Source: Flavobacterium segetis (GTDB lineage: Bacteria; Bacteroidota; Bacteroidia; Flavobacteriales; Flavobacteriaceae). From it: 64,000 bases of DNA. The notes beneath the pieces are model-generated. The model saw nothing but the letters and a program-made list of their open reading frames with translations, was not told the DNA's origin and searched no databases. The stretch is taken from assembly GCF_900129575.1 (NCBI RefSeq), contig NZ_FQWE01000011.1, forward strand, positions 1-64,000, written 5' to 3'. This document shows, piece by piece, positions 8,907-18,025 of the stretch (positions are counted from its first letter, which is position 1; each line of letters opens with the position of its first letter). A program made the translations under genes and the position numbers.

Positions 8907-11120
8907 ATGAAAAAAATATTTTTTTTAATTTTTATTGGTTTTGGAATTTCCACTTTTGCCCAAATCCAAAAAGGTAAAGTAATCGATCGTGATGGAAATC
9001 CTATCGAAAATGCCTATTTGATAAATTCAATTTCCGAGAGTCACGCTCATTCTAACGAATTTGGAATATTTAGTTTGGATAAAACAGTTTTTGGAAATGC
9101 TATAAAAATTTCAGCTTTAGGATATAAAAAATTAAATTACACGATTGCTTCTTCAGATGAAACAATTATTTTGGAAGATGATATTTTTAGATTAAACGAA
9201 ATTGTTATTCAACCAAAACTTTCAGCGTTGAACGTGATCTCAAAAATTGATTTAGAAACTACTCCTGTGAATTCCTCTCAAGAAATTTTACGAAAAGTAC
9301 CTGGTCTATTTATTGGACAACATGCGGGTGGTGGTAAAGCAGAGCAAATTTTCCTAAGAGGTTTTGATATAGACCATGGCACCGATATCTCTATTTCTGT
9401 TGATGGCATGCCTGTAAATATGGTTTCACATGCGCATGGTCAAGGTTACGCTGACTTACATTTTGTTATTCCGGAGACAGTTGAGAAAATAGATTTTGGA
9501 AAAGGAACTTACTATGCTACTAAGGGAGATTTTGCTACGGCGGGATATGTTGCTTTTCAAACTAAAGATAAAATTGAAAAGAGTAGTATCAGTATTGAAA
9601 TTGGTCAATTCAACACGCTGAGAACAGTAGGACTTTTTAATCTTTTAGGTAATCAAAAGAAACAAAGCGCATATATTGCTACAGAGTATATTTTGACTGA
9701 TGGACCATTTGAATCACCTCAAAATTTCAATAGAATCAATTTATTAGGTAAATATTCGGCAGTTTTGACTGATAACAGTAAGTTTTCAATTTTAGGATCT
9801 CGTTTTTCAAGTACGTGGGATGCGTCTGGACAAATTCCACAACGATCAATTGATAATGGGAGCATTTCGAGATTTGGTGCAATAGATGATACTGAAGGCG
9901 GAAACACTTCTCGAACTAATTTAAATGTAAGTTTAACTAAACCAATTGATGAAAATATGTTTCTAAAAGCGAACGCTTTTTATTCTAATTATCAGTTTGA
10001 ATTATTTTCAAATTTCACATTCTTTTTGAATGATCCTATCAATGGTGATCAAATTAAGCAAAAAGAATATCGTGATATTTATGGAATGAATGCCGAGTTG
10101 AATAAAAAGATTAAAGCAAATGATGTCAATATTTTATTGCAATTTGGAGCTGGTTTTCGATCTGATGCCACTTCAGATTCAGAACTTTCTAGTACCGTAA
10201 ACAGAAGAACAGTTTTATCTAATATTAAATTAGGGGATATTGATCAATCAAACCTTTTTAGTTATTTGAACTCTGAATTTACATTTGGAAAACTGGTGAT
10301 TAATCCAGCAATTCGATTGGATTATTTTAAATTTAATTATCAAGATAAATTGTTAGAGAATTACAAAACACAATCCGAATCGAAAGTGAAGTTTTCTCCT
10401 AAACTTAATTTATTATATTCTCAAAATAATAATGTACAGTTTTTTATAAAGTCAGGAATGGGATTTCATTCAAATGATACGCGAGTGGTGGTTGAGAATA
10501 ATGGCAAAGAAATTTTACCTACAGCTTTAGGCACTGATATTGGAACAATTTGGAAACCTTTTCCTCACTTAATTGTTAGTTCAGCGCTATGGTACTTATA
10601 CTTAGAACAAGAGTTTGTTTATGTAGGCGATGCTGGAATTATTGAGCCAAGCGGAAAATCAAGAAGAATGGGAGCGGAGCTAGGTTTACGCTATCAACTA
10701 AATGATTGGCTTTACTTTGATATAGATGCAAATTATACTCATGCACGAAGCATTGAAGAATTAAAAGGTCAAAATTATATTCCGCTTGCTCCTGATTTGA
10801 CGACAACGGGAGGCTTAAGTTTTCAAAAAATCAATGGTTTTTCAGGAGGACTACGCTATCGCTATTTAAAAAGTCGTCCTGCGAATGAAGATAATTCGAT
10901 TGTTGCAAGAGGATATTTTATCTCTGATTTTAATGTAAATTATCAATATAAAAATATAAATTTTGGTGTTTCAGTAGAAAATTTGTTTGATTCTGAATGG
11001 AATGAAACGCAATTTGCGACGGAGTCGAGACTACAAAGCGAAACAAATAGTGTTGAAGAGATTCATTTCACACCGGGAACGCCATTTTTTATAAAAGGTA
11101 AAATTTCATTTACTTTCTAA
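8907..11120 (+). CDS. TonB-dependent outer-membrane receptor
   Basis: 737 residues. Signal peptide (KKIFFLIFIGFGISTFAQ), a CarboxypepD_reg-like beta-sandwich at about 20-95 (KGKVIDRDGNPIENAYLIN), a plug domain at about 105-215 (SQEILRKVPGLFIGQHAGGG, IFLRGFDIDHGTDISISVDG, SHAHGQGYADLHFVIPE), then a 22-strand-type barrel ending GTPFFIKGKISFTF with the terminal aromatic expected for BAM insertion. The histidine-rich plug loop (VSHAHGQGYADLHF) marks a conserved subfamily of Bacteroidota receptors. It imports an unknown large or scarce ligand with TonB-ExbBD. It lies head to head with the ECF sigma gene, with 241 bp between them. No SusD partner follows, so a glycan-utilisation locus is unlikely. 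Confidence 0.9.
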   Translation: MKKIFFLIFIGFGISTFAQIQKGKVIDRDGNPIENAYLINSISESHAHSNEFGIFSLDKTVFGNAIKISALGYKKLNYTIASSDETIILEDDIFRLNEIVIQPKLSALNVISKIDLETTPVNSSQEILRKVPGLFIGQHAGGGKAEQIFLRGFDIDHGTDISISVDGMPVNMVSHAHGQGYADLHFVIPETVEKIDFGKGTYYATKGDFATAGYVAFQTKDKIEKSSISIEIGQFNTLRTVGLFNLLGNQKKQSAYIATEYILTDGPFESPQNFNRINLLGKYSAVLTDNSKFSILGSRFSSTWDASGQIPQRSIDNGSISRFGAIDDTEGGNTSRTNLNVSLTKPIDENMFLKANAFYSNYQFELFSNFTFFLNDPINGDQIKQKEYRDIYGMNAELNKKIKANDVNILLQFGAGFRSDATSDSELSSTVNRRTVLSNIKLGDIDQSNLFSYLNSEFTFGKLVINPAIRLDYFKFNYQDKLLENYKTQSESKVKFSPKLNLLYSQNNNVQFFIKSGMGFHSNDTRVVVENNGKEILPTALGTDIGTIWKPFPHLIVSSALWYLYLEQEFVYVGDAGIIEPSGKSRRMGAELGLRYQLNDWLYFDIDANYTHARSIEELKGQNYIPLAPDLTTTGGLSFQKINGFSGGLRYRYLKSRPANEDNSIVARGYFISDFNVNYQYKNINFGVSVENLFDSEWNETQFATESRLQSETNSVEEIHFTPGTPFFIKGKISFTF

Positions 11121-11262
11121 CTTTTTTTTTCGGTTTACATTATTTCTGTTAAATAGTAGAGTGAATTTACAAAAAATTTGAGTACTTCTATTTTTAACAG
11201 TCGTTTAACAAAATTAAATATTAGTGAGACAAATAAATGTTTAATTTTATCAAAAATTTGAT

Positions 11263-11850
11263 ATGAAAAATATTTTAACTATCGCGTCATGCGCTTTATT
11301 CTTATTCAGTTGCCAGAATCAAGCGCAACCTAAAAAATCAGACAATAATATGAGTACAGAAAATGTAGTAAAAGAAACAATTTACCAATTTAAAGTCGAA
11401 GATTTATCAGGAGATACTTTTGATTTTGCTTCTTTGAAAGGTAAAAAAATAATGATTGTAAATACAGCTTCAAAATGTGGAAATACACCACAATATAAAG
11501 ATTTAGAAGCGACTTACAAGGAATATAAAGACAAGGGTTTTGTAATTGTGGGTTTTCCAGCTAACAACTTTATGTCACAAGAGCCAGGAACTAACGAGGA
11601 AATTGCTACTTTCTGTCAAAAAAATTACGGTGTAACCTTCCCTATGATGGACAAAGTCTCCGTGAAAGGGGATGATATGTGTCCAATTTATCAATTTTTG
11701 ACTCAAAAATCTAAAAATGGATTACAAGATTCAAAAGTGGAGTGGAACTTTCAGAAATATTTAATTAACGAAAAAGGAGAATTGGAAAAGGTGATTTCGC
11801 CTAGAACATTAATTACTGATCCTGAAGTAATGAATTGGATTAAAGCTTAA
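11263..11850 (+). CDS. Glutathione peroxidase family thiol peroxidase, lipoprotein
   Basis: 195 residues. The lipoprotein signal (TIASCALFLFSC, lipobox Cys) places it on the periplasmic side of a membrane. The GPx fold is complete: peroxidatic Cys in NTASKCGNTPQY, EPGTNEEIATFCQKNYGVTF with a second Cys, and the catalytic Trp-Asn in VEWNFQKYLI. The usual FPCNQFGxQEPG segment reads FPANNFMSQEPG, so the first resolving Cys is Ala and the catalytic Gln position is Asn. Reduction is probably by thioredoxin-like donors rather than glutathione (family knowledge and inference). Likely role: removal of lipid or hydrogen peroxides in the envelope. Confidence 0.9.
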   Translation: MKNILTIASCALFLFSCQNQAQPKKSDNNMSTENVVKETIYQFKVEDLSGDTFDFASLKGKKIMIVNTASKCGNTPQYKDLEATYKEYKDKGFVIVGFPANNFMSQEPGTNEEIATFCQKNYGVTFPMMDKVSVKGDDMCPIYQFLTQKSKNGLQDSKVEWNFQKYLINEKGELEKVISPRTLITDPEVMNWIKA

Positions 11851-11867
11851 AAAATATTGGTCATTTT

Positions 11868-11901
11868 AAAAACGATTTTTGGGAAACTGAAGATCGTTTT
11901 T
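11868..11901. terminator. Bidirectional intrinsic terminator between convergent genes
   Basis: AAAAACGAT / ATCGTTTTT inverted repeat, flanked by A and T runs, between the peroxidase gene and the convergent dihydrouridine synthase gene. Confidence 0.65.
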
Positions 11902-11928
11902 TTTTAATAGTAATTCCACTTTCGATTT

Positions 11929-12879
11929 TTAAAATTTCTCGTTTCTAAAAATCTCTGCAACTGCCGCTTCATAATTCCGAATACTTTGTGCTTTTTTAAT
12001 CTTCTTTAGTACTTTATGAGGATTAGAAAATGTAGCTGAAAAGTATTCCCATAAATGATACATTTTTAATAAAATATGTGTGGCTCCAGATAGTGATTCA
12101 CTATAAATCGCATATAAAGTATCATGGAAAGCATTAAATAGTTCTATTTTATTTTCTGGATATTCTTGGGTGTTATTTTTAATCATCATAGGTAAGAAAG
12201 GATCAGCTATTAATCCACGACCTATCATCCAGTGATCGATTGAAGGAAATCGCTGTTGCATTTCATGGAATTTTGCAACTGATGTAATATCACCATTGTA
12301 ATAGAGTTTGTGCTTAGTATTATCAATACATTGCTGAAAAGCATCAAGATGTACACCGCCTTTGTACAATTGTTTACCAATGCGTGCGTGAATAGCAATA
12401 TTCTTTATTGGATATTGATCTAAAATGGGTAATACGTCTAAAATTTCTTCAGTAGTTTCATATCCCAAACGCATTTTCATTGAAACAATAATATCCGATT
12501 CACTGTGCGCTCTTTCAAGAACGTGATTTATTTTTTCTGGATTACTTATCAATCCAGATCCCATTCCTGACTTAGTAACCATAGGATAAGGGCAACCTAA
12601 ATTCCAGTTTAATTCTTTATAACCTAATTCACGGACATACTTAGCTACAAATAAGAATTCATCAGCATCATTAGTAATCACCTGCGGAATCACTTCTAAA
12701 TCAAGATTGTTTTCGGGAAGTAAATCGCGTTCGTAGGAAGGCTTGATAATCATTTTTCCATTCAGCCTTATGTATGGCGAATAAAAAGTATCAATTCCAC
12801 CGAAAATTTTGTTTTGAGCATTTCGAAATCGGAAATCGGTAAATCCTTGTAAAGGTGAAGAAAGTAAGGTGTAGTCCAT
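11929..12879 (-). CDS. tRNA-dihydrouridine synthase (Dus family)
   Basis: 316 residues from the ATG at 12879; an upstream TTG would add one residue. It is an FMN-dependent TIM barrel that reduces uridines in tRNA D-loops using NADPH. Visible marks: the substrate/FMN start YTLLSSPLQGFTDFRFR, the catalytic Cys in LNWNLGCPYPMVTKSG, the phosphate-binding HARIGKQLYKGG, KLYYNGDI and DHWMIGRGLIADPF, and the helical C-terminal tRNA-binding domain. Length and order match the DusC-like class. A dead homologous copy sits at 6297-7240. No operon partner. Confidence 0.92.
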   Translation of the reverse strand: MDYTLLSSPLQGFTDFRFRNAQNKIFGGIDTFYSPYIRLNGKMIIKPSYERDLLPENNLDLEVIPQVITNDADEFLFVAKYVRELGYKELNWNLGCPYPMVTKSGMGSGLISNPEKINHVLERAHSESDIIVSMKMRLGYETTEEILDVLPILDQYPIKNIAIHARIGKQLYKGGVHLDAFQQCIDNTKHKLYYNGDITSVAKFHEMQQRFPSIDHWMIGRGLIADPFLPMMIKNNTQEYPENKIELFNAFHDTLYAIYSESLSGATHILLKMYHLWEYFSATFSNPHKVLKKIKKAQSIRNYEAAVAEIFRNEKF

Positions 12880-13040
12880 CAAAATTTTAATTATGCAAAT
12901 ATAACAATCTTTAAGCAGGAAGATTTTTTGAAATTAATAAATTATAGAAATTTTACCAATGTTTTTTGGTCCGCTAAAAGGTTTTACTGGATACCAGAAA
13001 TTGAGTTTTTAGAATTTAGTCAATGTAAATTACGTTGTCG

Positions 13041-13622
13041 TCAAACTTTAGCTGATGTGATCCATTTAGTAACAGTTGGTGCAGTATAATTTTTCATTTG
13101 CAGTAAAAGATCGTCAATGGTATCACTTGTGAGGAGCATTTTTCGATTAATTTCTTTCAGTAAACCATTGTCAACCATTGTTTGCAACATCATAAGTAAT
13201 GGATCATAAAAACCATTTATGTTAAGAAGAGCAATGGGTTTAGTATGCAAGCCAAGTTGAGCCCAAGTTATCATTTCGAAAAGTTCTTCTAAGGTTCCAA
13301 AACCACCTGGCAATGCAATCACTCCGTCACAAAGTTCATTCATTTTTAGTTTTCGTTCATGCATACTGTCAACTATAATCAATTCAGTCAAATGAAGATG
13401 AGCAATTTCCTTTGATTTTAAAAAATTAGGTAAAATTCCAATCACTTTTCCGCCTGCGCTTAAAGCGGCGTCTGCAAGTGCTCCCATAAGTCCTACGTTT
13501 GCTCCGCCATAAACAATGTCAATACCCTGTTTGGCTAGTGTTTCACCTAATAAAATGGTTTGAGATTTAAAAATTTCTTGTTCGCCAACACTGGATCCGC
13601 AAAACACTGTTATTCTTTTCAT
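13041..13622 (-). CDS. LOG family protein (cytokinin riboside phosphoribohydrolase type)
   Basis: 193 residues of the TIGR00730 Rossmann-like family. It has ITVFCGSSVGEQ at the N-terminus, VYGGANVGLMGALADAALSAGG, MHERKLKMNELCDG and the signature LPGGFGTLEELFEMITWAQL, which holds the PGGxGTxxE nucleotide-binding and catalytic motif. Family enzymes cleave the N-glycosidic bond of nucleoside 5'-monophosphates; the bacterial substrate is not settled. A second, longer LOG gene is at 47413-48141. It stands alone between convergent and divergent neighbours. Confidence 0.88.
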   Translation of the reverse strand: MKRITVFCGSSVGEQEIFKSQTILLGETLAKQGIDIVYGGANVGLMGALADAALSAGGKVIGILPNFLKSKEIAHLHLTELIIVDSMHERKLKMNELCDGVIALPGGFGTLEELFEMITWAQLGLHTKPIALLNINGFYDPLLMMLQTMVDNGLLKEINRKMLLTSDTIDDLLLQMKNYTAPTVTKWITSAKV

Positions 13623-13913
13623 TTATAGTTCTTATAAATTACGTTTGTAATTAGAATTTTTACAGCAGTAAAATTATACTGCGTTTGATTTATTTTAAAT
13701 TTACCTTTAACATGAAGGTAAAGCAGATCCGAATTCACTGTGTTTTAGTTAACTCGTAATCCATCTCGAAAAGAGGTGTGGAATCAAATCTTCTAAAACC
13801 TTTTATTTAAAGTGGGTGATTAGTTATCCAACTTAGCGTTAACGAAGTGTTTTTTATCTCTATTTTCAATTGGTTTTTTCCTGCTTAAATTCTTAAGATT
13901 TTTGTCAAATTAA

Positions 13914-14411
13914 TTATGCTAAAATCAATTGCATAAAAACCGAATCAAGCCAGCGATCAAATTTATAACCAGATTCTTTAATGATTCCCACGGTTTTGAA
14001 ACCAAATTTTTCATGAAACGCTACGCTGCTTTGATTTTCAGCATCTATAACAGCTATCATTGTATGTAGTTTCTGGTTTTTTGCCTTTTTGATCAGTGCT
14101 TCTAGTAATAATTTACCTATTCCTTTTCCATGATATTCGTCATTTACGTAAACGGAATGCTCGACAGTAAACTTATATGCTTCACGAAAACGAAACTCAC
14201 TATACATTCCAAAACCAACAACAATTCCCTCTAATTCAGCTACTATAACAGGAAAACCTTTAGCAACTTTATCTTCTAAAATTGATTTTTGTTGCTCAAC
14301 CGTTCGCACATTGTAATCATATAGTGCGGTTGAGTGTAATATGTTGTAGTTAATGATTGCTAAAATGGCGTGCGTATCTTCTGTTTTATAAGCGCGTAAT
14401 TGGATTTTCAT
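13914..14411 (-). CDS. GNAT N-acetyltransferase, phosphinothricin/methionine-sulfone acetyltransferase-like
   Basis: 165 residues. GNAT fold with IQLRAYKTEDTHAILAIIN at the start, the YxxxxRT region (ALYDYNVRTVEQQ), VGFGMYSEFRFREAYKFTVE, the acetyl-CoA pyrophosphate loop YHGKGIGKLLLEALI (Q/RxxGxG/A type) and VAFHEKFGFKTVG near the end. This spacing is that of the Pat/YncA subgroup, which acetylates amino-acid analogues such as phosphinothricin or methionine sulfone. Divergent from menD with 96 bp between the ATGs. Substrate not certain. Confidence 0.85.
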   Translation of the reverse strand: MKIQLRAYKTEDTHAILAIINYNILHSTALYDYNVRTVEQQKSILEDKVAKGFPVIVAELEGIVVGFGMYSEFRFREAYKFTVEHSVYVNDEYHGKGIGKLLLEALIKKAKNQKLHTMIAVIDAENQSSVAFHEKFGFKTVGIIKESGYKFDRWLDSVFMQLILA

Positions 14412-14479
14412 TGGCTATTAATTTGCTTCAAAATTAATAAAAAACAACTAAAATTAAAGGAAAACGCATTGCAAGTTTG

Positions 14480-14487
14480 TAACTTTG
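14480..14487 (+). promoter_or_regulatory. Bacteroidota -7 promoter box for menD
   Basis: TAACTTTG matches TAnnTTTG exactly and lies 20 bp before the menD ATG. No clear -33 TTG at standard spacing. Confidence 0.5.
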
Positions 14488-14507
14488 TATTTCAGAAAAA
14501 TGATACA

Positions 14508-16169
14508 ATGATTTACCCAAAAATACCTTTAGCGCAAAGCATAATCGAAATTTGCTTGGCCAAAGGAATTACCACCATAATTATTTCTCCTGGTTCACGA
14601 AATGCTCCTTTAACGATAGGTTTTGTTAACAATCCAGCCTTTCAATGTTATAGTATTGCTGATGAACGCACGGCTGCTTTTTTCGGGATGGGAATTGCGC
14701 AACAGACTAAAAAACCAGCAGTTTTAGTTTGTACTTCGGGATCCGCTTTGTTGAATTATTATCCTGCTTTTGCAGAAGCTTTTTACAGTCAAATTCCGTT
14801 GATCGTGATTTCAGCAGATCGTCCGCAAAGTAAAATTGATATTGGCGATGGACAAACCATTCGTCAGGAAAATGTTTTTGCAAATCACTCTTTGTACAAT
14901 GCAAATTTATTGGCAGATGTATCCGTTGAAAATGATTTAAAAATAAATGAAGCAATAACTATTGCCATTATAAAAAGAGGACCTGTTCACATTAATGCTC
15001 CGTTTGAAGAGCCTCTATATGAAACTGTTTCAGATCTTTCTGTAAAGATAAGCACAACCGCTGTCGCAAATAAAGCGAACGAAAACTCTATTCAAGATCT
15101 TGGTCAATATGCGAGTATCTGGAATCAATCAGCTAAAAAGATGATATTAGTTGGTGTAAATGATCCTGATAGTATCGATCAAGAAATTAGTAATGCTTTT
15201 GCAGAAGATGAATCGATTATTGTGATGACAGAGACAACATCTAACTTACATCACAGTACTTTTATCAATAATATAGATACAATAATCACCCCTTTTTCAA
15301 ATGAGGATTTTGAATATTTCCAACCCGAAATACTTATCACTTTTGGCGGAATGATTGTTTCTAAACGCATCAAGGCATTCCTACGAAAATACAAACCAAA
15401 ACACCATTGGCATATTGATACGCTAAGAGCTTACGACACTTTTGGGGCACTGACGCATCATTTTGTATATGAACCAAACACTTTTTTTAAAGCCTTTTTA
15501 CCAGTAACAAATAGTATCAACAGTGATTATTTTATGAAGATGGATGCCGTAAAACAATTGCGATTAGCAAAACACGAAATCTACTTATCTAAAATCCCTT
15601 TCTCTGATTTTACTGTCTTTGAGAAAGTAATTCAAAGTTTACCAGAAGATAGTCAACTTCAAATAAGCAATAGTTCAGCCATTAGATATGCACAACTAAT
15701 TGATATTAAACCATCAATTGAAGTATATTGTAATCGTGGAACAAGTGGCATTGATGGAAGCACATCAACAGCAATTGGTGCGGCTGTGGCCAACAAAAAG
15801 CAAACAGTTTTTATCACTGGTGATATTAGTTTTCTATATGATAGCAATGCTTTATGGAATAGTTATATTCCTAAAAACTTTAAAATTATTTTGATTAATA
15901 ATGGTGGTGGTGGTATTTTTAGAATTTTGCCTGGACATGAAGAAAGTACTGTTTTTAATACTTTTTTTGAAACTTCTCACTGCTTAACAGCAGAACAATT
16001 AGCGAAAATGTATGGGTTTAGTTATTCAATTGCAAGTAATGAAGCGAGCTTAGCGAGCAGTCTAGTAGATTTATATGCTCAAAATGAATTACCTTGTGTT
16101 TTAGAAATTTTTACGCCAACATTAAAGAACGATAGTATATTGCTTCAATATTTTAAAGAGTTGGTTTAA
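14508..16169 (+). CDS. menD: 2-succinyl-5-enolpyruvyl-6-hydroxy-3-cyclohexene-1-carboxylate synthase
   Basis: 553 residues from the ATG at 14508. The frame is open further upstream but that part overlaps the promoter box and does not look like MenD, so this start (MIYPKIPLAQSIIEICLAKG) is preferred. MenD condenses isochorismate with 2-oxoglutarate, using thiamine diphosphate, in menaquinone synthesis. Marks: TTIIISPGSRNAPLTIGF, the TPP-activating Glu in SIADERTAAFFGMGIAQ, CTSGSALLNYYPAFAEA, the RGTSGIDGSTSTAIGAA loop, and ITGDISFLYDSNALWN followed by ILINNGGGGIF (the GD...NN TPP/Mg site). First of four men genes in the window (then menB 20935, menA 24052, menC 27420). Confidence 0.95.
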   Translation: MIYPKIPLAQSIIEICLAKGITTIIISPGSRNAPLTIGFVNNPAFQCYSIADERTAAFFGMGIAQQTKKPAVLVCTSGSALLNYYPAFAEAFYSQIPLIVISADRPQSKIDIGDGQTIRQENVFANHSLYNANLLADVSVENDLKINEAITIAIIKRGPVHINAPFEEPLYETVSDLSVKISTTAVANKANENSIQDLGQYASIWNQSAKKMILVGVNDPDSIDQEISNAFAEDESIIVMTETTSNLHHSTFINNIDTIITPFSNEDFEYFQPEILITFGGMIVSKRIKAFLRKYKPKHHWHIDTLRAYDTFGALTHHFVYEPNTFFKAFLPVTNSINSDYFMKMDAVKQLRLAKHEIYLSKIPFSDFTVFEKVIQSLPEDSQLQISNSSAIRYAQLIDIKPSIEVYCNRGTSGIDGSTSTAIGAAVANKKQTVFITGDISFLYDSNALWNSYIPKNFKIILINNGGGGIFRILPGHEESTVFNTFFETSHCLTAEQLAKMYGFSYSIASNEASLASSLVDLYAQNELPCVLEIFTPTLKNDSILLQYFKELV

Positions 16170-16256
16170 ATAGTAGTAGTCAATGTTGGAATATATATTT
16201 TTTTTTATAAATTTGAGTATGTAAAAATCTATAAATCAAATATTAAACCATTATTT

Positions 16257-16598
16257 ATGAGTGCAAGAGAAGAATTAATTACAAAGTATGCGGCTGATTT
16301 GAAAGACAAATGTGGTGTAAATCCTGACATGGATTTATTAACAAAAGTAACCATTGGCTGTGGTCCGTCTATTTATAACGATGATGCTGCAACCGTGGCA
16401 GGAAGTCAAAAAGCTGAATTAGATACTGTGAAAAACAGTTTTCTGATTAAAAAATTAGGTTTAGATGATTCTCCAGCGTTAGACATAGCTATTGATGCAA
16501 TTATGGAAAAGTATGGAAGATCTAATAAAAATAAATACAGAGTTGTCATTTACTATTTATTGACAGTACATTTCAATAAAGAAAGCGTTTACAGTTAA
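16257..16598 (+). CDS. DUF2853 family protein
   Basis: 113 residues: AREELITKYAADLKDKCG, DMDLLTKVTIGCGPSIYNDD, KYRVVIYYLLTVHFNKES. This matches the small all-helical DUF2853 family, common in Bacteroidota and of unknown function. No signal peptide, so cytoplasmic. It follows menD by 87 bp and may share its transcript; the pairing with menD is common in flavobacteria (recalled, not checked). A strong terminator follows. Confidence 0.85.
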   Translation: MSAREELITKYAADLKDKCGVNPDMDLLTKVTIGCGPSIYNDDAATVAGSQKAELDTVKNSFLIKKLGLDDSPALDIAIDAIMEKYGRSNKNKYRVVIYYLLTVHFNKESVYS

Positions 16599-16620
16599 AT
16601 TTGAAAAGCGTTTGATCAAA

Positions 16621-16650
16621 AAAAAGCGTTTGCCGAGGCAAACGCTTTTT
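16621..16650. terminator. Strong bidirectional terminator
   Basis: Perfect stem AAAAAGCGTTTGCC / GGCAAACGCTTTTT with a two-base loop between the convergent DUF2853 and M28 peptidase genes. Confidence 0.9.
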
Positions 16651-16669
16651 AATTTTACATCGTTTGTAT

Positions 16670-18025
16670 TTATCTGATTGGAATAGGAAAAATAGGTAAA
16701 CTAGAATGACCCAGTTCATCAACGCTTTGTACCGCAAAGAAGAAATTATCTTTAGAATAAGGGATTTCTGCCTTTGTGTCTTTGACAAAAATTGTTTTTT
16801 CCCAATGAGGAGAAGCTGTTTCTCTAATTAAAATATTGTAGCCATAAACCGTTTTACCTTCTGGAGCTGTCCAGACCAAAGTAGAAAAATTAGTCAAATC
16901 TTTTACCTCAATTCCAACGCTTGTTGGTGCTTTTGGTGACCACGCTAAATTACTGAAAGTAGCCAAGTTCGAACAAGTTACTTTTTTCATATATTCAAAA
17001 TCCATGAATTCAGGTAAATCGCCATATTGAATGTTGTTTTCTTTTCGAACATCCTGGTGCTGCTGATTGTAGTTTTCATTCATTTCACAAAAACGTATTG
17101 CTGTGAAACCATTTTGACTAAATGGTGTATGATCACCTCCACGTAAAAAACGATCATTACGATATACTAAGTTTATAGCTAATTGCTCAACATATTGATT
17201 GGTAACCGTTTTTATATAACGCGCTAACTGTCTTGAAGGACTGTCGTTATCGCGATTTGTTGATTTACGCATTTTAGTTTCTGCCTCTGTTTCTAAATAG
17301 GGAATAGTTTCGCTAAAAACCCGAACTTGGGTGTTATCTCTTATCAAAGTTCCGCTCGCTAAACTGTTTCCAATCATGTCATTATTGATCATTGCAACTA
17401 CATTCCATTTTCCCTCTTTAGCAACATCAGCTAAATGTTTTGCTCCATATAAACCTTGTTCTTCGCCCACTACAGCAACAAAAATTAAGGTGAAAGGAAA
17501 TTCTCTTTTACTCATAATTCTCGCAAGTTCCATCATGGCTGCAACTCCGGACGCATCATCGTTAGCACCAGGAGCATCAATTTTAGAATCCATAACGTCC
17601 GAAGCACGAGAGTCTAAGTGTCCGCTTATAATTAGGACACGATCATCTGTAGCATCGGTTCCTTTTAAAGTAGCCATAACATTTCCGAGCTGGCTATCGG
17701 TAGCAATTCTACGACCATCTGCTTTTATTGTGAAAAAATCAATTTTAGAGGTCAGTCTTCCGTTAGATTCAAGTGCGTATTTATCAAACTCTGATTTTAC
17801 CCAGCGTTGAGCAGCACCAATGCCGCGGGTGTTACTTTTAGTGTCGCTTAAAGTATGTCTCGTTCCAAAAGTAACAAGTTTAAGAACCGTTGCCTCCATG
17901 TTTTCTGATTTCACATCCGCAATCATTTTCTTTATTTCAGGATCATCGACAGTGGTTTGCGCAATAATGAATTGAGAATTTAAGAGTAATAGAAATATAC
18001 AGACAAGCGAAGTTGTTGTTTTCAT
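16670..18025 (-). CDS. Secreted M28 family zinc aminopeptidase
   Basis: 451 residues with a signal peptide (TSLVCIFLLLLNSQFIIAQ). The M28 fold shows all metal-binding motifs: SGHLDSRAS (His, Asp), GANDDASGVAAMMELAR (bridging Asp), VGEEQGLYGAKHLA (catalytic and metal Glu), MINNDMIGN (Asp) and RGGDHTPFSQNGFTAIRF (His). A fibronectin-III-like module follows at about 365-451 (VLWTAPEGKTVYGYNILIRE-like). It should hydrolyse peptides or aminoacyl substrates outside the cytoplasm. No type IX sorting tail recognised. Single gene, convergent with DUF2853. Confidence 0.9.
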   Translation of the reverse strand: MKTTTSLVCIFLLLLNSQFIIAQTTVDDPEIKKMIADVKSENMEATVLKLVTFGTRHTLSDTKSNTRGIGAAQRWVKSEFDKYALESNGRLTSKIDFFTIKADGRRIATDSQLGNVMATLKGTDATDDRVLIISGHLDSRASDVMDSKIDAPGANDDASGVAAMMELARIMSKREFPFTLIFVAVVGEEQGLYGAKHLADVAKEGKWNVVAMINNDMIGNSLASGTLIRDNTQVRVFSETIPYLETEAETKMRKSTNRDNDSPSRQLARYIKTVTNQYVEQLAINLVYRNDRFLRGGDHTPFSQNGFTAIRFCEMNENYNQQHQDVRKENNIQYGDLPEFMDFEYMKKVTCSNLATFSNLAWSPKAPTSVGIEVKDLTNFSTLVWTAPEGKTVYGYNILIRETASPHWEKTIFVKDTKAEIPYSKDNFFFAVQSVDELGHSSLPIFPIPIR

